The notes below the pieces were generated by a model, which was not told the DNA's origin, did not search any database, and was given only the letters and a program-made list of their open reading frames with translations. Below, in pieces: positions 47,623 to 58,560 of a stretch of DNA of 64,000 nucleotides. The position numbers were made by a program, and so were the translations under genes. The stretch comes from Castanea sativa (taxonomy: Eukaryota; Streptophyta; Magnoliopsida; Fagales; Fagaceae), in assembly GCF_040712315.1 (NCBI RefSeq), contig NC_134022.1, forward strand, positions 2,480,001-2,544,000. Reading direction: 5' to 3'. Positions within the stretch are counted from its first letter, which is position 1. Each line of letters begins with the position of its first letter.

Positions 47623-48047
47623 TTGTGTGTGTGTGTGTTATAAAAAATATAAAAGTTTACCATAAAAAATTTCCTCAATTCATAACAAATTATTTATGGT
47701 TTTAGACTTTAGTATCAATTAAATGAAAAAAAAAAACACAATATAGAAATTAGAAAGCTTAAAAGTTACCCTTGCATGTTAAGAAAACAAATAATACTAA
47801 TAAGTTAATGCAAATAGTAACTTATTTGCATTAACAAAAATTCAAAAATTACAAAATTAAAAAATTAAAAAAAAAACTCTTTTTCTTACCGGCCAGTACA
47901 CTTGGTACCGGCCGGTATTGCTCGAAATTGGTCGGTATAACAGGTACATAGTCAATATTTAAACCAGTACAAAACGTTGACATTTTGATACTGGTACGGA
48001 ACATACCGGTCGGTACGGCTAGTACCGGTACAGTATTGACTACCTTG
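47467..48047. mobile_element. Non-autonomous hAT element
   Basis: Ends CAAAGAAGTCAAT and ATTGACTACCTTG are inverted repeats with two mismatches in 13. They are flanked by GCATAGAT (47459-47466) and TCATAGAT (48048-48055), an 8-bp duplication with one change. Subterminal GTACCGG/CCGGTAC motifs are repeated on both sides. A (GT)n tract of about 50 bases (47579-47638) is inside. No transposase. Confidence 0.8.
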
Positions 48048-48055
48048 TCATAGAT

Positions 48056-48960
48056 TCCTATGCTAAGTTTTGAGTGACAAAGACTCTTCAACAAAGATTG
48101 GTGCAGTTAATGATGATGATGGTTCCAACATTAAAGTTCAGAGTTGAAAACATATCAATGTCTTCCTAGAATGCTTGTAAATTTTACCTCCTCAAATCTA
48201 ATCACGTGGCAATGTCTTCCATACTGGTACTAGGCTTGTGACTATTTGATTGCTTTTCTCTGGTGGCTGAATTACAAATTGGCATCACAGGCAATATTTA
48301 GGATATTGCACCACATGCATTTACTCTTGTTTCTCTTACAAAATATTTTACTTCTTCACTTTTTAATTTTAATTTTTTTTAACTTTTTTCTATTTGAAGG
48401 TTGAGATTGAAAACTATCATTTTTAACTTTTAATCTCAATCATTAAAACTTATTACATATTGGCACAATACCTAGATATGGTAGTGCAAGTCACGATTAA
48501 CCAACCTGTAAAGCGCACCTTTTTTGGTACTTCAGTAGGGCAAGCTCTTTGATGGTGACTTCTTTTGACTGAAATCTACTGCACTGTTTCTTAAATAAAT
48601 TATACGCATATCCTTTTACCTTTTTGTGTCGCATTGCAAAACGCCCTGTTTTTTCCTCTCATGTGTTAACCGACTTGAAGTTAATTGCAGCTGGTCATTT
48701 GATTCTTTGGTCTGGCATAACAACGCATTGTAGAAAATTAATAATGTTTATCAGACCTCAATTTGCAATATATGTTTCCTGCATGTTTGATCTTTTAAGA
48801 CTTGCAGCTGTGGTAGACATATGAAAGAGTCTTATTCTTGTAGCATAATCTGTTGATGGCTTCTATGTATCTGTGTCTGTGCAAAGAGTTGTGCTCTTTT
48901 GAACATCTCTTTTTTTTTAAAGTGCTAATAGTTGTAATGTTATATCATGTAAATGCAAAT
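48056..48960. other. Intergenic sequence, possible decayed gene flank
   Basis: No open gene is seen. It precedes the TFIIB-like fragment and could contain its decayed introns, but no other exon can be matched. Confidence 0.35.
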
Positions 48961-49011
48961 ATTTCAGTTGCCATTGGAGTTACAGAAGGGACAATAAAAA
49001 ATTCCTACAAG
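48961..49011 (+). pseudogene. TFIIB-like exon fragment
   Basis: The peptide ISVAIGVTEGTIKNSYK fits the end of the second cyclin repeat of transcription factor IIB, where plants have a DISVATGVAEGTI(R/K)NSYK-like sequence. TFIIB helps place RNA polymerase II at promoters. Neither the expected continuation (DLYPH...) nor the upstream exons are visible, so this is a fragment only. The surrounding open frame (48853-49143) is not conserved-looking. Confidence 0.5.
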
Positions 49012-49143
49012 TTAGAAGTTGCCACTAAAGATGGAACAATGAATGATCTAAACATGCAGACCCATTGCAAGCTGCATTACATTGTATCTTTTTCAATTTT
49101 TGCCATGATGGTATTCAATTTTTGCAATTTTTACTTTATGTAA

Positions 49144-49277
49144 TGATTAAGTAGCAGAGTAGTAGTCAAAAGCCTGCCTTTTGAAAGCCAAATTGATACT
49201 TGTTGTATCTTTGTAGTTTGTCTGCTTACTTTAGATACTCTGCAACAGGAGACCTGTTTGCAATACATGAGAGTAGG

Positions 49278-49312
<35 letters not shown>

Positions 49313-49662
49313 GAGATAGAAATCACCATATGTAGCTCCATCAATAGTAAGTGGTCTGTTCTCTTTGGATCATCTGTTGCATATATATACATACAGAACT
49401 AGTGAATTATGGAAAAGTGATTTCATAGTAAACAAATTGTAACATACATGAAAAGAAATGAGAAGATAAATTGTCTTTACTGATTTGCTTATTAGGAAGA
49501 TAGAAAAAAAAAAGCTACTTGGCACTAATCAAGTGTTATTGTTTGGGGGAAATTTGGGTAATTTTGGGCATTTTATGTTTTTTCTTTTTTTTTTGGGACA
49601 TTCTGGGGATATTATGATAATTTTGGAGGTCCAAAGTTATGGGTTAAATATAGTGGTTCTTA

Positions 49663-49697
<35 letters not shown>

Positions 49698-49808
49698 TGT
49701 GTTGGGGGTGTGGGGGGGGGGGGGGGGGTTGTTGAATAAGAGGACATATAAACTAGCAAAAAATAAGTATGTTAAAAACATGCAAAGGAAGCACCACTTG
49801 GAGGGTAG
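49144..49808. other. Intergenic, microsatellites and a G-rich tract
   Basis: Two AT microsatellites (49279-49308, 49669-49692), a short relative of the 8.4-kb minisatellite (49545-49640), and a G-rich run (49702-49728). No gene. Confidence 0.6.
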
Positions 49809-49811
49809 TAA

Positions 49812-50812
49812 GAGCATTCCCATTAAGGATGACAAATGCTAAAAGATGCTTTTTTTTTTTAGCATTTATAACCAAAAACCTGCTCCATCAAAGATTGCAT
49901 ATACTAAAAAATTTACAATACTGCTACAGTGCACTCTCATTTTTGAGACCACACTGTAGTAAGCTGCTATCTTTTAAAAAAAAAAAAAAAATTCTCTCTC
50001 TCTCTCTCTCTCTCTTCAAACTATCACTATCACTCTCACTCTCACTCTCTCATTCTCGTTCTCTCTCATCTCGCTTTCTCAGATTCTCCCTCTAGTGGGT
50101 CTAATAGGTCTCGATGACTGCAAGTGGGTCTGGGTTCGACGGTGGTTGGGGTTGGTTAGGACCGTGGGTTGAAGATCGAGGTTGAGGTGAGAATCAGGGA
50201 TCGGGGTTGCTGGGGTGGTGGGTTTTGTGGCAGTTATGTGGTTGGTTTTCGCCATGGTTTGTGTCGTGGGTTTTTTTGTTTTTGTTTTGGTGGTTAGGGG
50301 TTGAGGTTGTGGTTGGTGGTGGTGGTTGTGGTTGTGGCCGTGGTTAGAGGTGATGAGCTTGAAAAACTCAGGCCATGGAGGTTTTGAGAGCAAATATCAG
50401 AGAGAGGGAGAAGCTTCTTGTTTGTGCCATGAGTTTTTTTTTTTTTTTTTTTTGTGGTTGGGGGTTGAGGTTGTGGTTGGTGGTGGCGGTTGTGGCTGTG
50501 GCTGTGGCTGTGGTTTATCGTTGATGAGCTTGAAAAGCTCAGGCCATGGAGGTTTTGAGAGCAAATATCAGAGGGAGGGAGAAGCTTCTAGACCAGGTTG
50601 AGAAAGATGGAGAGACAATGGGAGAGAGAGAGGGTGAGAAATAACAAAAAAAAGATGAATAAAAAATAATAAAGAAAGAATATTTAAATGAATTATTAAA
50701 AAAATAGAAGTTTTGATGTAAGAGATATTGTAAAGTGGTGTGTTTTATGTTATAAAGATAGGTTTTGAGATGGTAAATGCTAAATTTTTTAGTAGTCTTG
50801 ATGGGAATGCTC
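49812..50812. mobile_element. Tourist-like MITE, copy 7 (1-kb form with 171-bp internal repeat)
   Basis: Ends GAGCATTCCCATTAAGGATG and CTTGATGGGAATGCTC; TAA at 49809-49811 and 50813-50815. The hairpin is degenerate (49921-49968). The GT/GG-rich filler holds a 171-bp direct duplication: TGATGAGCTTGAAAAACTCA at 50351 and TGATGAGCTTGAAAAGCTCA at 50522, each preceded by GGTTGAGGTTGTGGTTGGTG. The Gly-rich translations are not credible proteins. Confidence 0.85.
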
Positions 50813-51131
50813 TAAGAGGATATATATATCTAGCAAAAATTAAGTATGTTACAAGCATGCAAAGGAACCACCACAAGCAGTGGGTTATCAAATATAACAA
50901 AATCTAAAGTTTGAGTACAAGTACAATCTAACTTAATTGCTTCCTAATGATGAGAATGTGACTAAAGAACTGGTCTACATGGCCTATAGATTAAGAAATA
51001 ACCTACAAATCAAGAAAGGATAGACTATAATGGATTGGGCAGGTGAAAATTTTTTGAGCTTACAATGCATCAAACTAGGGCATCCAATATGTAAGATCCA
51101 CATAGGGGCATCCATGTAGCTTGTATGGGAA

Positions 51132-52685
51132 AAATGTCAAAACTCCCCGTTGAACTTTAGGACAATGGGACTTACACTCATAAATTTTCAATTTAGCCAA
51201 TTTAGTAACGTCCTGTACCCAATGCTAGAAAAAAAAAAAATCCAAACCTTTGAGAGAGAAAAAAAAAAAAAAAATCTAGGAGAGAGAGGATCATCAGACC
51301 CAAGAGTAGACGAAATGAGTTAGGACCCACCTCCGATATCAGTGCTTAGAAGTCAGAAGGACACCATGAGATTGACGGCCTAAGCCTCTGGATCCAACAG
51401 CGAGAATGGAGGAGTTGTGAAGGTTTGATTGGGCTTTGACTCCAAAGGATGGGAGTAGGAGATGTTGGCTATTTTGGTTTATCATTTAAAGGGTGAGATC
51501 GTGATGGTTATGGACTGTTGGGATTGGATTTGGGAGGGAGGAGCTAGTGTTGTTTTGTGATCGGATTGGGTTTCTCCTCACCATACCCATGAAAGAGTTG
51601 CTCCTTGACTAAGATAATTCTTTTGTATTTGCTTTGACATTTTTCTGTCATTATAAAGATTAGTCATGAGGGAAAGTAATTAGAGATAAAATGGAGTTTG
51701 AGCGAGGATTTGTGAAAGATGTTAAAGGAAGCAAAGAAGAAATCATATTAATTCGTGTTGTTTAATTTACCAATTTAAGAACCTTGATCTAACGAATATC
51801 TAACTTTTAATTTTCTAATTGGTTATTTCAAAAATCATATTGGCAAATCATTGTTGTGATTAAAGGTTACATGAGTCCATGAACATCGAAAAATTCTTAA
51901 ATACTTTCAGAGCATAGTAAAATTGTGCTCTTTCTTCTCACCTTCATGGTAGATCATTATGAACTTAATGAGTAAAACTCACCATAAATATGAGATGAGG
52001 AACTATTATTCACGGTGATCTAAAAATACCTACAAACTACTCATGAACATCAACTCCGATGATCCTCTCTCTCAAAACTCAATGTCGTTTTTTTCTCACG
52101 GGTTGGAATTATTTTTGTAATCCGTGATGTCACATGAGTTGTGTGGTAAGATGACAGACTACCAGAAGTTGTAACTTGGCACATGTACAGAGTTTAGGTA
52201 CTAAATTGTCTAAAATGAAGGTTCATGGGGGTATAAGCACTTGCAGTAGTGGAGCTAAATAGCTATATAGCTATTTTAGCTCCACCAAAACACCAAAAAA
52301 AAGCATGCAGCAGTGGAGCTAAATCTATATTTTTTTAGCTCATTGCTACAGTGCACATCTATAGATAGATGTGCACTGTTCATGAGAGCTAAAAAAAATT
52401 AATTTTTTATTTTGTGTTCACATTACTTTTTTATTGTGGTGTTTTTATTGTAGTGACATGTATTATTTTATTGTGGTAGATATATTATTTTATTGTGTTG
52501 AAAGCTAAAATAGATCCACTGCTGCAGCATGTGTGTATGTAAAATAGATAAAGTAACTTTTGGTGGAGTAAAATTGCTAAATTTTTAACTCCACTGCTGT
52601 GGATGCTCTAAGTGCCGTTACCCCAAAGCTCATGGGGACGTCATCATTTTTTTTTCCCTATGGGGTGTCAATGCATTTTCCCCTA
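51132..52685. mobile_element. Long-TIR (Mutator-like) element, right arm split by a MITE
   Basis: About 110 bases at the left (TATGGGAAAAATGTCAAAAC, GGACAATGGGACTTACACTC, CAATTTAGTAACGTCCTGTA) match the complement of the right side in the same order. The right arm is divided at 52237-52608 by MITE copy 8. The interior (51250-52140) is non-coding and partly GC-rich, with no transposase. Outer borders are approximate. Confidence 0.55.
52237..52608. mobile_element. Tourist-like MITE, copy 8, nested in a long-TIR element
   Basis: Right end GTGGATGCTC followed by TAA (52609-52611); left end diverged (GCACTTGCAGTAGTGGAGC) preceded by TAA (52234-52236). The hairpin is clear at 52344-52380 (GCTACAGTGCACATCTATAG and its inverse). 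It splits the right terminal repeat of the host element, so it is younger. Confidence 0.8.
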
Positions 52686-53859
52686 GCCTATATTGGATAG
52701 CTTAGGCTCCCATAAAAAGAACAGGTTAGGCTCCCATAAAAAGACCATTTTAATTACTCTAGAAGGCGGCTTGAGAACAAAGATCGGTTTTTTTTTTTTG
52801 AAGCAGTATGGTTTTTACCCACCCAGTTTTGCCATATTTTGCTTGACTTTCAATGCTGTATTTCTTGTGCTTGCAAAAAAATAAAATCACTCTTAAATTT
52901 TGTGTGTGTGAGAATGATTATCACTCTTACATTTAACCCCACAGTACGCAATTGCAGAATATCACTCTACCTCACTAAGACGTAGGAAACAACTTTTTGG
53001 TTTAGGTAACCAAAAAAAAAAAATCCTTCATTTTCCTTTATAAAAACATTTTTTTTTTTTATTAATTAAGGAAGTAGTGTCACCTTTTAAACCACTCATG
53101 GCCCATGAGGCACCTCAAAACCCTATATACTGATATGGCGATAGAACCCCATGATTTAGTACGACATTCAAGCCCATTGAAACGACAATTTGCGTGTCCA
53201 CAGAGGAACTTTTTCCAAATCCCTAGATCCATTTTCTAGAGATACTCCACCTCGGGTTGAGTAAAATTAAATGGATACATTTGGTAACTGAGGAGGTCCA
53301 AGAAAGAAAGTGAATTTTTAGAAAGAGAAAAAAAATGAGAAGAAATCACTATCTAAAACACTTCTCAAAATGTCATAATCCAAACAAGTTTTCGGTAATT
53401 CATTTTATAAAAGTACTCTTTGAATAATATTTCCGAACACGTTTTGTGAAAAGAATGCAACATCTAAAATACATCAAATTGTCATTATCCAAACAAGTTT
53501 ATTAAAAAAAGTTCTCAGTAATAATCACATTTCCAAACACGTTTTTTAACATTAAAATAACAGAAACTGATTTTCTGTTTTCACTTTGAAAACACACTTA
53601 ACTGTTCCAAACTTTGAATGGATATTTTACGACAAAATGATTGCAAGATAGTTACACTCGGTTCCAATTCTAATGGAGTTTTGGAGTATCATCCAAGATC
53701 CGGAAAAGATTGGAGGAAAAATGTGATTCACTTTTATCAATAATTATTAAACGTTGAAATATTATTAAAAACTATTGAAATATATGTTGTTTTGAGATAA
53801 ATATCAGGAGTTTGAAACCGTTGAAATAAGTATTTAAAAAAAAAAAAACACTAAAGATG
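52686..53859. other. Intergenic sequence, no gene seen
   Basis: AT-rich. A short direct repeat TTAGGCTCCCATAAAAAGA occurs at 52703 and 52727. Nothing else recognisable. Confidence 0.5.
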
Positions 53860-54015
53860 TGAGTGTCTTTCCAGTACCAAGAGGCCCATATAGCAAAATT
53901 CTTGGGAAGCTTCACTCCAATATTTTCAAAAAGCTGTGGATGCCTTAATAGGGAATTCCACCAACTCACAAATCTAACCAAGTTGCTTCCTAACACCACC
54001 AATATCATCATAACA
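53860..54015 (-). pseudogene. CDC48-like AAA ATPase fragment, frameshifted
   Basis: The minus strand reads, across frames, YDDIGGVRKQLG, a stop, ICELVEFP, then LRHPQLFENIGVKLPK, then ILLYGPLGTGKTLTS. This is the start of an AAA domain as in CDC48/p97, ending in the Walker A motif (GPxGTGKT). At least one stop and two frame changes break it, and nothing beyond Walker A is present. No intron is visible within it. It is a dead fragment of a segregase-type gene. Confidence 0.8.
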
Positions 54016-54201
54016 TGATTCAAAATATAAACATAAACACAATTGTGCAGTTACAAATTAAACTCCATTCTCATATAAAAACTAAAGCACTAACTTAATT
54101 TTTAAGTATTCAAATAGTTCCAAGTTTTCAAAATGGCTAATTAAAAGAAAAAAAAAAATTAAAAACCACTGTGCTCCATCAATTATCCTCAAGTAACAGA
54201 T

Positions 54202-54303
54202 TTATGGAAAAGTGCCACTTCCCAACAAGAAGGCCAGGCCCATGACAAAAGCTAGTATCATTGGAAAAAAGATGATGCATCCTTTCTTCATGTACTTCCC
54301 CAT
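54202..54303 (-). CDS. Possible 33-residue membrane micropeptide
   Basis: ATG at 54303 to TAA at 54202. The peptide starts with a basic MGKYMKK head followed by one hydrophobic stretch of about 20 residues (CIIFFPMILAFVMGLAFLLG). It lies directly after a good splice acceptor on the minus strand (GTTTACAG before 54389). A preceding 12-codon frame starts at about 54364. Short hydrophobic frames arise by chance, and I do not recognise a family. Confidence 0.25.
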   Translation of the reverse strand: MGKYMKKGCIIFFPMILAFVMGLAFLLGSGTFP

Positions 54304-56497
54304 AGAGGACACCCCATCCCTCCAATATTTTCCTTACTCATAAAGCACATACATCCACTTTAACAAGTGCATATCCACCCAAGGACAACCTGTAAACCGC
54401 AAAAAATTGGGTAAGACTTAAGTGAGGAGCTACCTAAATTTTATTAACTGTGCGGATCAAAAAGTCAAGGCCCAAAGGTAAAAAATTGAAATTAAGAGTA
54501 TAGACAAACTAAACACCAATAAATCATAACTTGGCCAAAAGATAAAAACATAAAAAACAAAGAATTGAAACATCTATCTTTAACATTACTGTCAAGTCCA
54601 AGTTAAAAATTGCAACACTTACATAAATGGCATGAACAAATTTTTTTTCTTAATTTATCAAAAAAAAAAAAAAAGTGCTTCTAACTATGAGATAAACTCA
54701 CTCAATCCTTGCCACTAATCAAAAACTCTAATGAGTTTTTTTTTTTTTTTGATACATAACTAAACATCATGACAAGAACATAGTTTTATATATTTATAAT
54801 TTGATAGTTGGAAAAAGGGGGATTTGAGCCCCGGCAGTTAAAACATAAGAAATTTTGCTATTAAAACCTTGTACTCAACTGCCAAGTGGAGATTCTTAAA
54901 AGTAGCACATTCTGCTTAATTACTATGTTCCATAAACTATTAGTATATCAAATTCACCAAAATAAACAAGTAAATGCAAAAACATATACTAAACTGACAG
55001 ATATAGAAGTATCACATACCCCCAAAACCATATCACTTGATGGTGTACTTACTATTTTACTATAGCTAGTAGTGCCTGCATGTTGTACTACTGGATGCTC
55101 TGGACCCTTTATAGATCTTCTCCTACATTATTATGTATTCTACAATATATAAAATCACATTCTCTCAACTCCAAATAAAGAACGGACCTCAGAAACAGCA
55201 AAGGTGCATCCAAAAGGTCAGCAAAAGAAAAACCCAGAAGCAAAAATTGCACAGAAACCTCCCCAATAGCCCCAAATAACAAAAATTTCAAAACTTTACC
55301 CTCACAATTCAAGCACAATAAATTGAAATACATCATCCCCATGCCTAACCCAGAAAGCATAAATAAAGAAAAAAAAGAAAAAAAAAACCAATGCGTCCTA
55401 GAGAACAAAACATAAATTTTCAGTCATAGAAGCCATTGAACAAAAACCGCAAATTGCATTAGAGGGTGATTGGCAAACCCTAAGATTATACAGAATTGAA
55501 ATTTCAAAAACATATGTATGTGAAGATAGAAAATTGTTACCTGAGAGGAGGCAAGAAAGCAAAAGAGAAGTGTTGGGTGCAGAATCCAAACACAGAAAAT
55601 GGATCCAATATGGCTAGAGATATCAGCTACAACACTTTCTAGCGAAAAAATAAAAATACAACACTTTTAATTAAAAATACATATGTTATCTTCAGAAGGC
55701 ATATAATTAACCTTGATTATGATCAAGAACAGAACTTTGAGAACAAAGAAACAGAGATAAATGTCCCACAAAATCACTTACTAAATTATAAATACACTCA
55801 TGCAAAGTGAATACTCTCTTACACGATAAAAAAACTAGTAGCACACTAGATATGGCTCATGCATGCCTTTTTTTTTTTAAAAAGTTACAAGTAAAAAAGA
55901 GAAGGGAAGGAAGAAAGAAAGTAGGTACCGCTTCCTCTACTCTTTCTAGGAAAAGAGAATTCCCTAACAATTCCAACAAGGTTGCAGTTGAAGTTTTCAC
56001 TCATCTTGCCAAACTCTTTGTATTCAAAATGTCTTTTTTTCTCTCTCTCTCTTGAGAAACAAGTGCAACTGATGGGTAGGGTTTTTGTATATTTATTTAT
56101 TTGATAAAGGGATCCTCTCTCTCTCTCTCTCTCATTCTCAGTCATTGTCACTGACAAACACAATAAAGAAGCAGTCACAATAACTGACAGTGATGAGAAG
56201 GAAGGATTGGTTTAGTACTGCTACAATAAAGAAGAGGAAAAGACACCACACCACCTCTATTAGTATTAATTAATGAGAATAATTATTACTCCTACTCCTA
56301 CCCTATGATCCTTCCTAATTTAGTTTGACAGACTACTTTGTTCTGTTTGACAAACCTCAACTAGATTTATGTGGGACTCTATTACCTTACTTGGGAGGGA
56401 TTGGGCCCATATTGACTATTGAAATTTTGGGGGCCCAAAAATGGGCTTCTTGAGCTTTTTTAGTCTTTCGTTGGAGCCATGATCCCATGGGCCTGCT
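54304..56497 (-). other. Possible spliced transcription unit of unknown coding status
   Basis: Minus-strand splice-like borders: a donor after AGAGGAAGCG near 55928, an acceptor CTCTAG before CCATATTGGA near 55614, a donor after CCTCCTCTCAG near 55542, and an acceptor TTTACAG before 54389. Joining them keeps a short frame open (start MSENFNCNLVGIVREFSF near 56029). The pieces are too short for this to be strong evidence. GA/CT repeats (56041-56052, 56116-56132) look like a leader. Confidence 0.25.
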
Positions 56498-56518
56498 CTA
56501 AGTTTTTGCAATGTATAC

Positions 56519-56552
<34 letters not shown>

Positions 56553-56920
56553 AATATGGCTTGTTTATTAATTATATGGTCTTCTAATACGTGCTTGTCA
56601 AAGAAAAAATTTATTTGTGATACAAGTGGCAAGATACCAGCTTGATTTTGAACATTTCTCAATGTTAACTTTGTGCTTGCTTTAGGGTCATCTTTCTCAA
56701 ATTTGAAATCATTGACCTTGTCAACTGAAGCTGGATCATTGCGTTTATCTGATTCTTTTGTTTCATTCTCATACCCAGCTTCTTTACCAGAATTAGAAAT
56801 GACCAAACCAACAATTACTAAGATTCCAATGATCAACAGAAGTTTCCAGATTGTTAAGTGACATAGCCACCGCCTCTGGGTAAGGACAGCAATATCCATA
56901 TTATAAGAATTTGAGCTCAC
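56498..56920 (-). CDS. Hypothetical single-pass membrane protein
   Basis: A 140-codon frame. Residues 1-24 are polar/basic, 25-43 form one hydrophobic helix (IWKLLLIIGILVIVGLVIS), and 44-85 are highly charged (KEAGYENETKESDKRNDPAS, then FKFEKDDPKAS). The tail after residue 120 is coded by a (CT)n microsatellite (SLSLSLSLS), so the true end is doubtful. The second Met (residue 9) is an alternative start. The composition of the middle part is more protein-like than the surrounding DNA. I do not recognise a family; it may be one exon of a larger gene. Confidence 0.35.
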
Positions 56921-57409
56921 TTCACTAGATTACAGAATGATCGGATATCAATCAAGCAAAGGCAGTTAAATTAATACTAGTAAAAATCACAATAGGGCTT
57001 TCCAGAACAGAAGAACAAATTAAAATAGAATAAAATTAAAAACTAACAAGTGAAGTTCCATAAAAATCCTAAGCACGTCGTCTTTCTTTGACAATATAAA
57101 TAAAACCGACATTAATTAGCCAATCATGCATTGCATTTGCAATGCCTGCAACATTTCCAAATTGAACAATGGAATGTCTATATTCATTTCGACAATGATT
57201 GGGTGAGAAGAGATACTATTTCCAAAACAAAAAACAGTGATACACATATAGTTTGTAGCACAAATAATAAAAATCAACAGAACAATGGGGCAATGCATGA
57301 AGAAATGAAGCACAAACATTTCAGAAGTGGTTGCTTACTATTACTACTAGACAAGGAAACAATTACAACCATAAAGAAAAGTTGGAGTGAGCCGAATCAA
57401 GAAAAGTAC

Positions 57410-57505
57410 CTGTGGTTGTGGCTGTGGCTGTGGCTGTGGCTGTGGCTGTGGGGTCTTACAGAATATCTCTCTTGACCATTCACCAAAACTCTATGCAATG
57501 TGGAC
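57410..57505 (-). pseudogene. 2-oxoglutarate/Fe(II) dioxygenase exon relic with a His-Ser repeat
   Basis: Between an acceptor (TACTCAG) and a donor (CACAG before GTACTTTTC), 96 bases read STLHRVLVNGQERYS, then VRP and HSHSHSHSHSHNH. The first part fits the C-terminal core of plant 2-oxoglutarate-dependent dioxygenases: the last iron-binding His (LHRV) and the R-x-S that binds 2-oxoglutarate (RYS). The expected FFxEP continuation is replaced by a GTGGCT hexanucleotide expansion. No other exon of the enzyme was found nearby, so this is a relic. Confidence 0.5.
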
Positions 57506-58560
57506 CTGAGTACACACGTAAAGCAAAATGTTAATCAAACAAGAGTAAAGAAGAAGATTTTCAGAAAAGGTGGCAATAAAAAGAGAGTTTTCATCACAGG
57601 TGTTTCTCCATAGGGCCTTTCTAAACTCTGAGAGGATGCCTTAGTAAAAAAATGCATGTAAAAGTCAGCAGCTAAAATTGAATAGGAATTCAATAGAAGA
57701 AGGTTTTGAATGCACCTGCAAAGAAGTAGTTCACAGAAATAAAGGGCAATTAGTAACTTTAGATTGAAATTCTGACCAAAAGGGATGCAGAGGTCATGAT
57801 CTTTGCTTAAATATATTAAGGTTCTCTCAAGCCGATCCTCAATTAACATTCTAATGTAAAAAAATATCTCACAGTCAAAGCACTAAGCCAATACCCATTG
57901 GTGAATTTCATTTGAAAATGTGTCAAATTCAAAAGTTCACCTATTTTCTAGGCAGCACATGGCCCTGTTTCAGCTCTAGTGACCATATAGAACTACTACA
58001 GATGCAAAATTTACATAAAACACTCATGAAAAAGGCATCAAACTTTGAATTCCAAAAGACCATTGAACATATCCATTGTCCACAAGTTAGTTCCTGGAAA
58101 TTCCATCTACTTACAACTTAAATCTAAACTACTAAAGATATAAACTAATTATCCTCCACAAATCTCTTATTCTTTGTTTTCCTTTTAATTTATTTTTTTA
58201 CTCTTTGGGTAATTTCAACAAGCACTTGGCACACATACTCTATGTCTAGACTTGCACAGACCAGGTTGTTTTCTACTCTAAATTAGAGTTGCCTAATGCC
58301 TAACACTAGTCCTCCTATGAGTAACCTGCAATTAAAGGAGATATTTGAAGCCAAAATAGACAAATTGAAAAACAAACCCACATGTAACCTGCAAGACCCT
58401 GCCCTCCGAAAAAGGTTAACATTCAGATAAGATAATAAAATGAACATTTTCTTGGAAAAATGACTTGGGACCTCAATCCAACAATGATATACCCTAAAAC
58501 AACAAAGCAAGCTTAGAGTCTAAGAAGTCATTAGAAACGCATATCAGATTCACACCGAAC
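57506..58560. other. Intergenic sequence
   Basis: AT-rich, with several short minus-strand frames and splice-like sites but no recognisable protein. Confidence 0.4.

Noticed and set aside
50326..50601. Glycine-rich 91-codon frame
   Set aside because: Made of the 171-bp repeat and GGT/GTG tracts in MITE copy 7; includes a poly-T-coded phenylalanine run.
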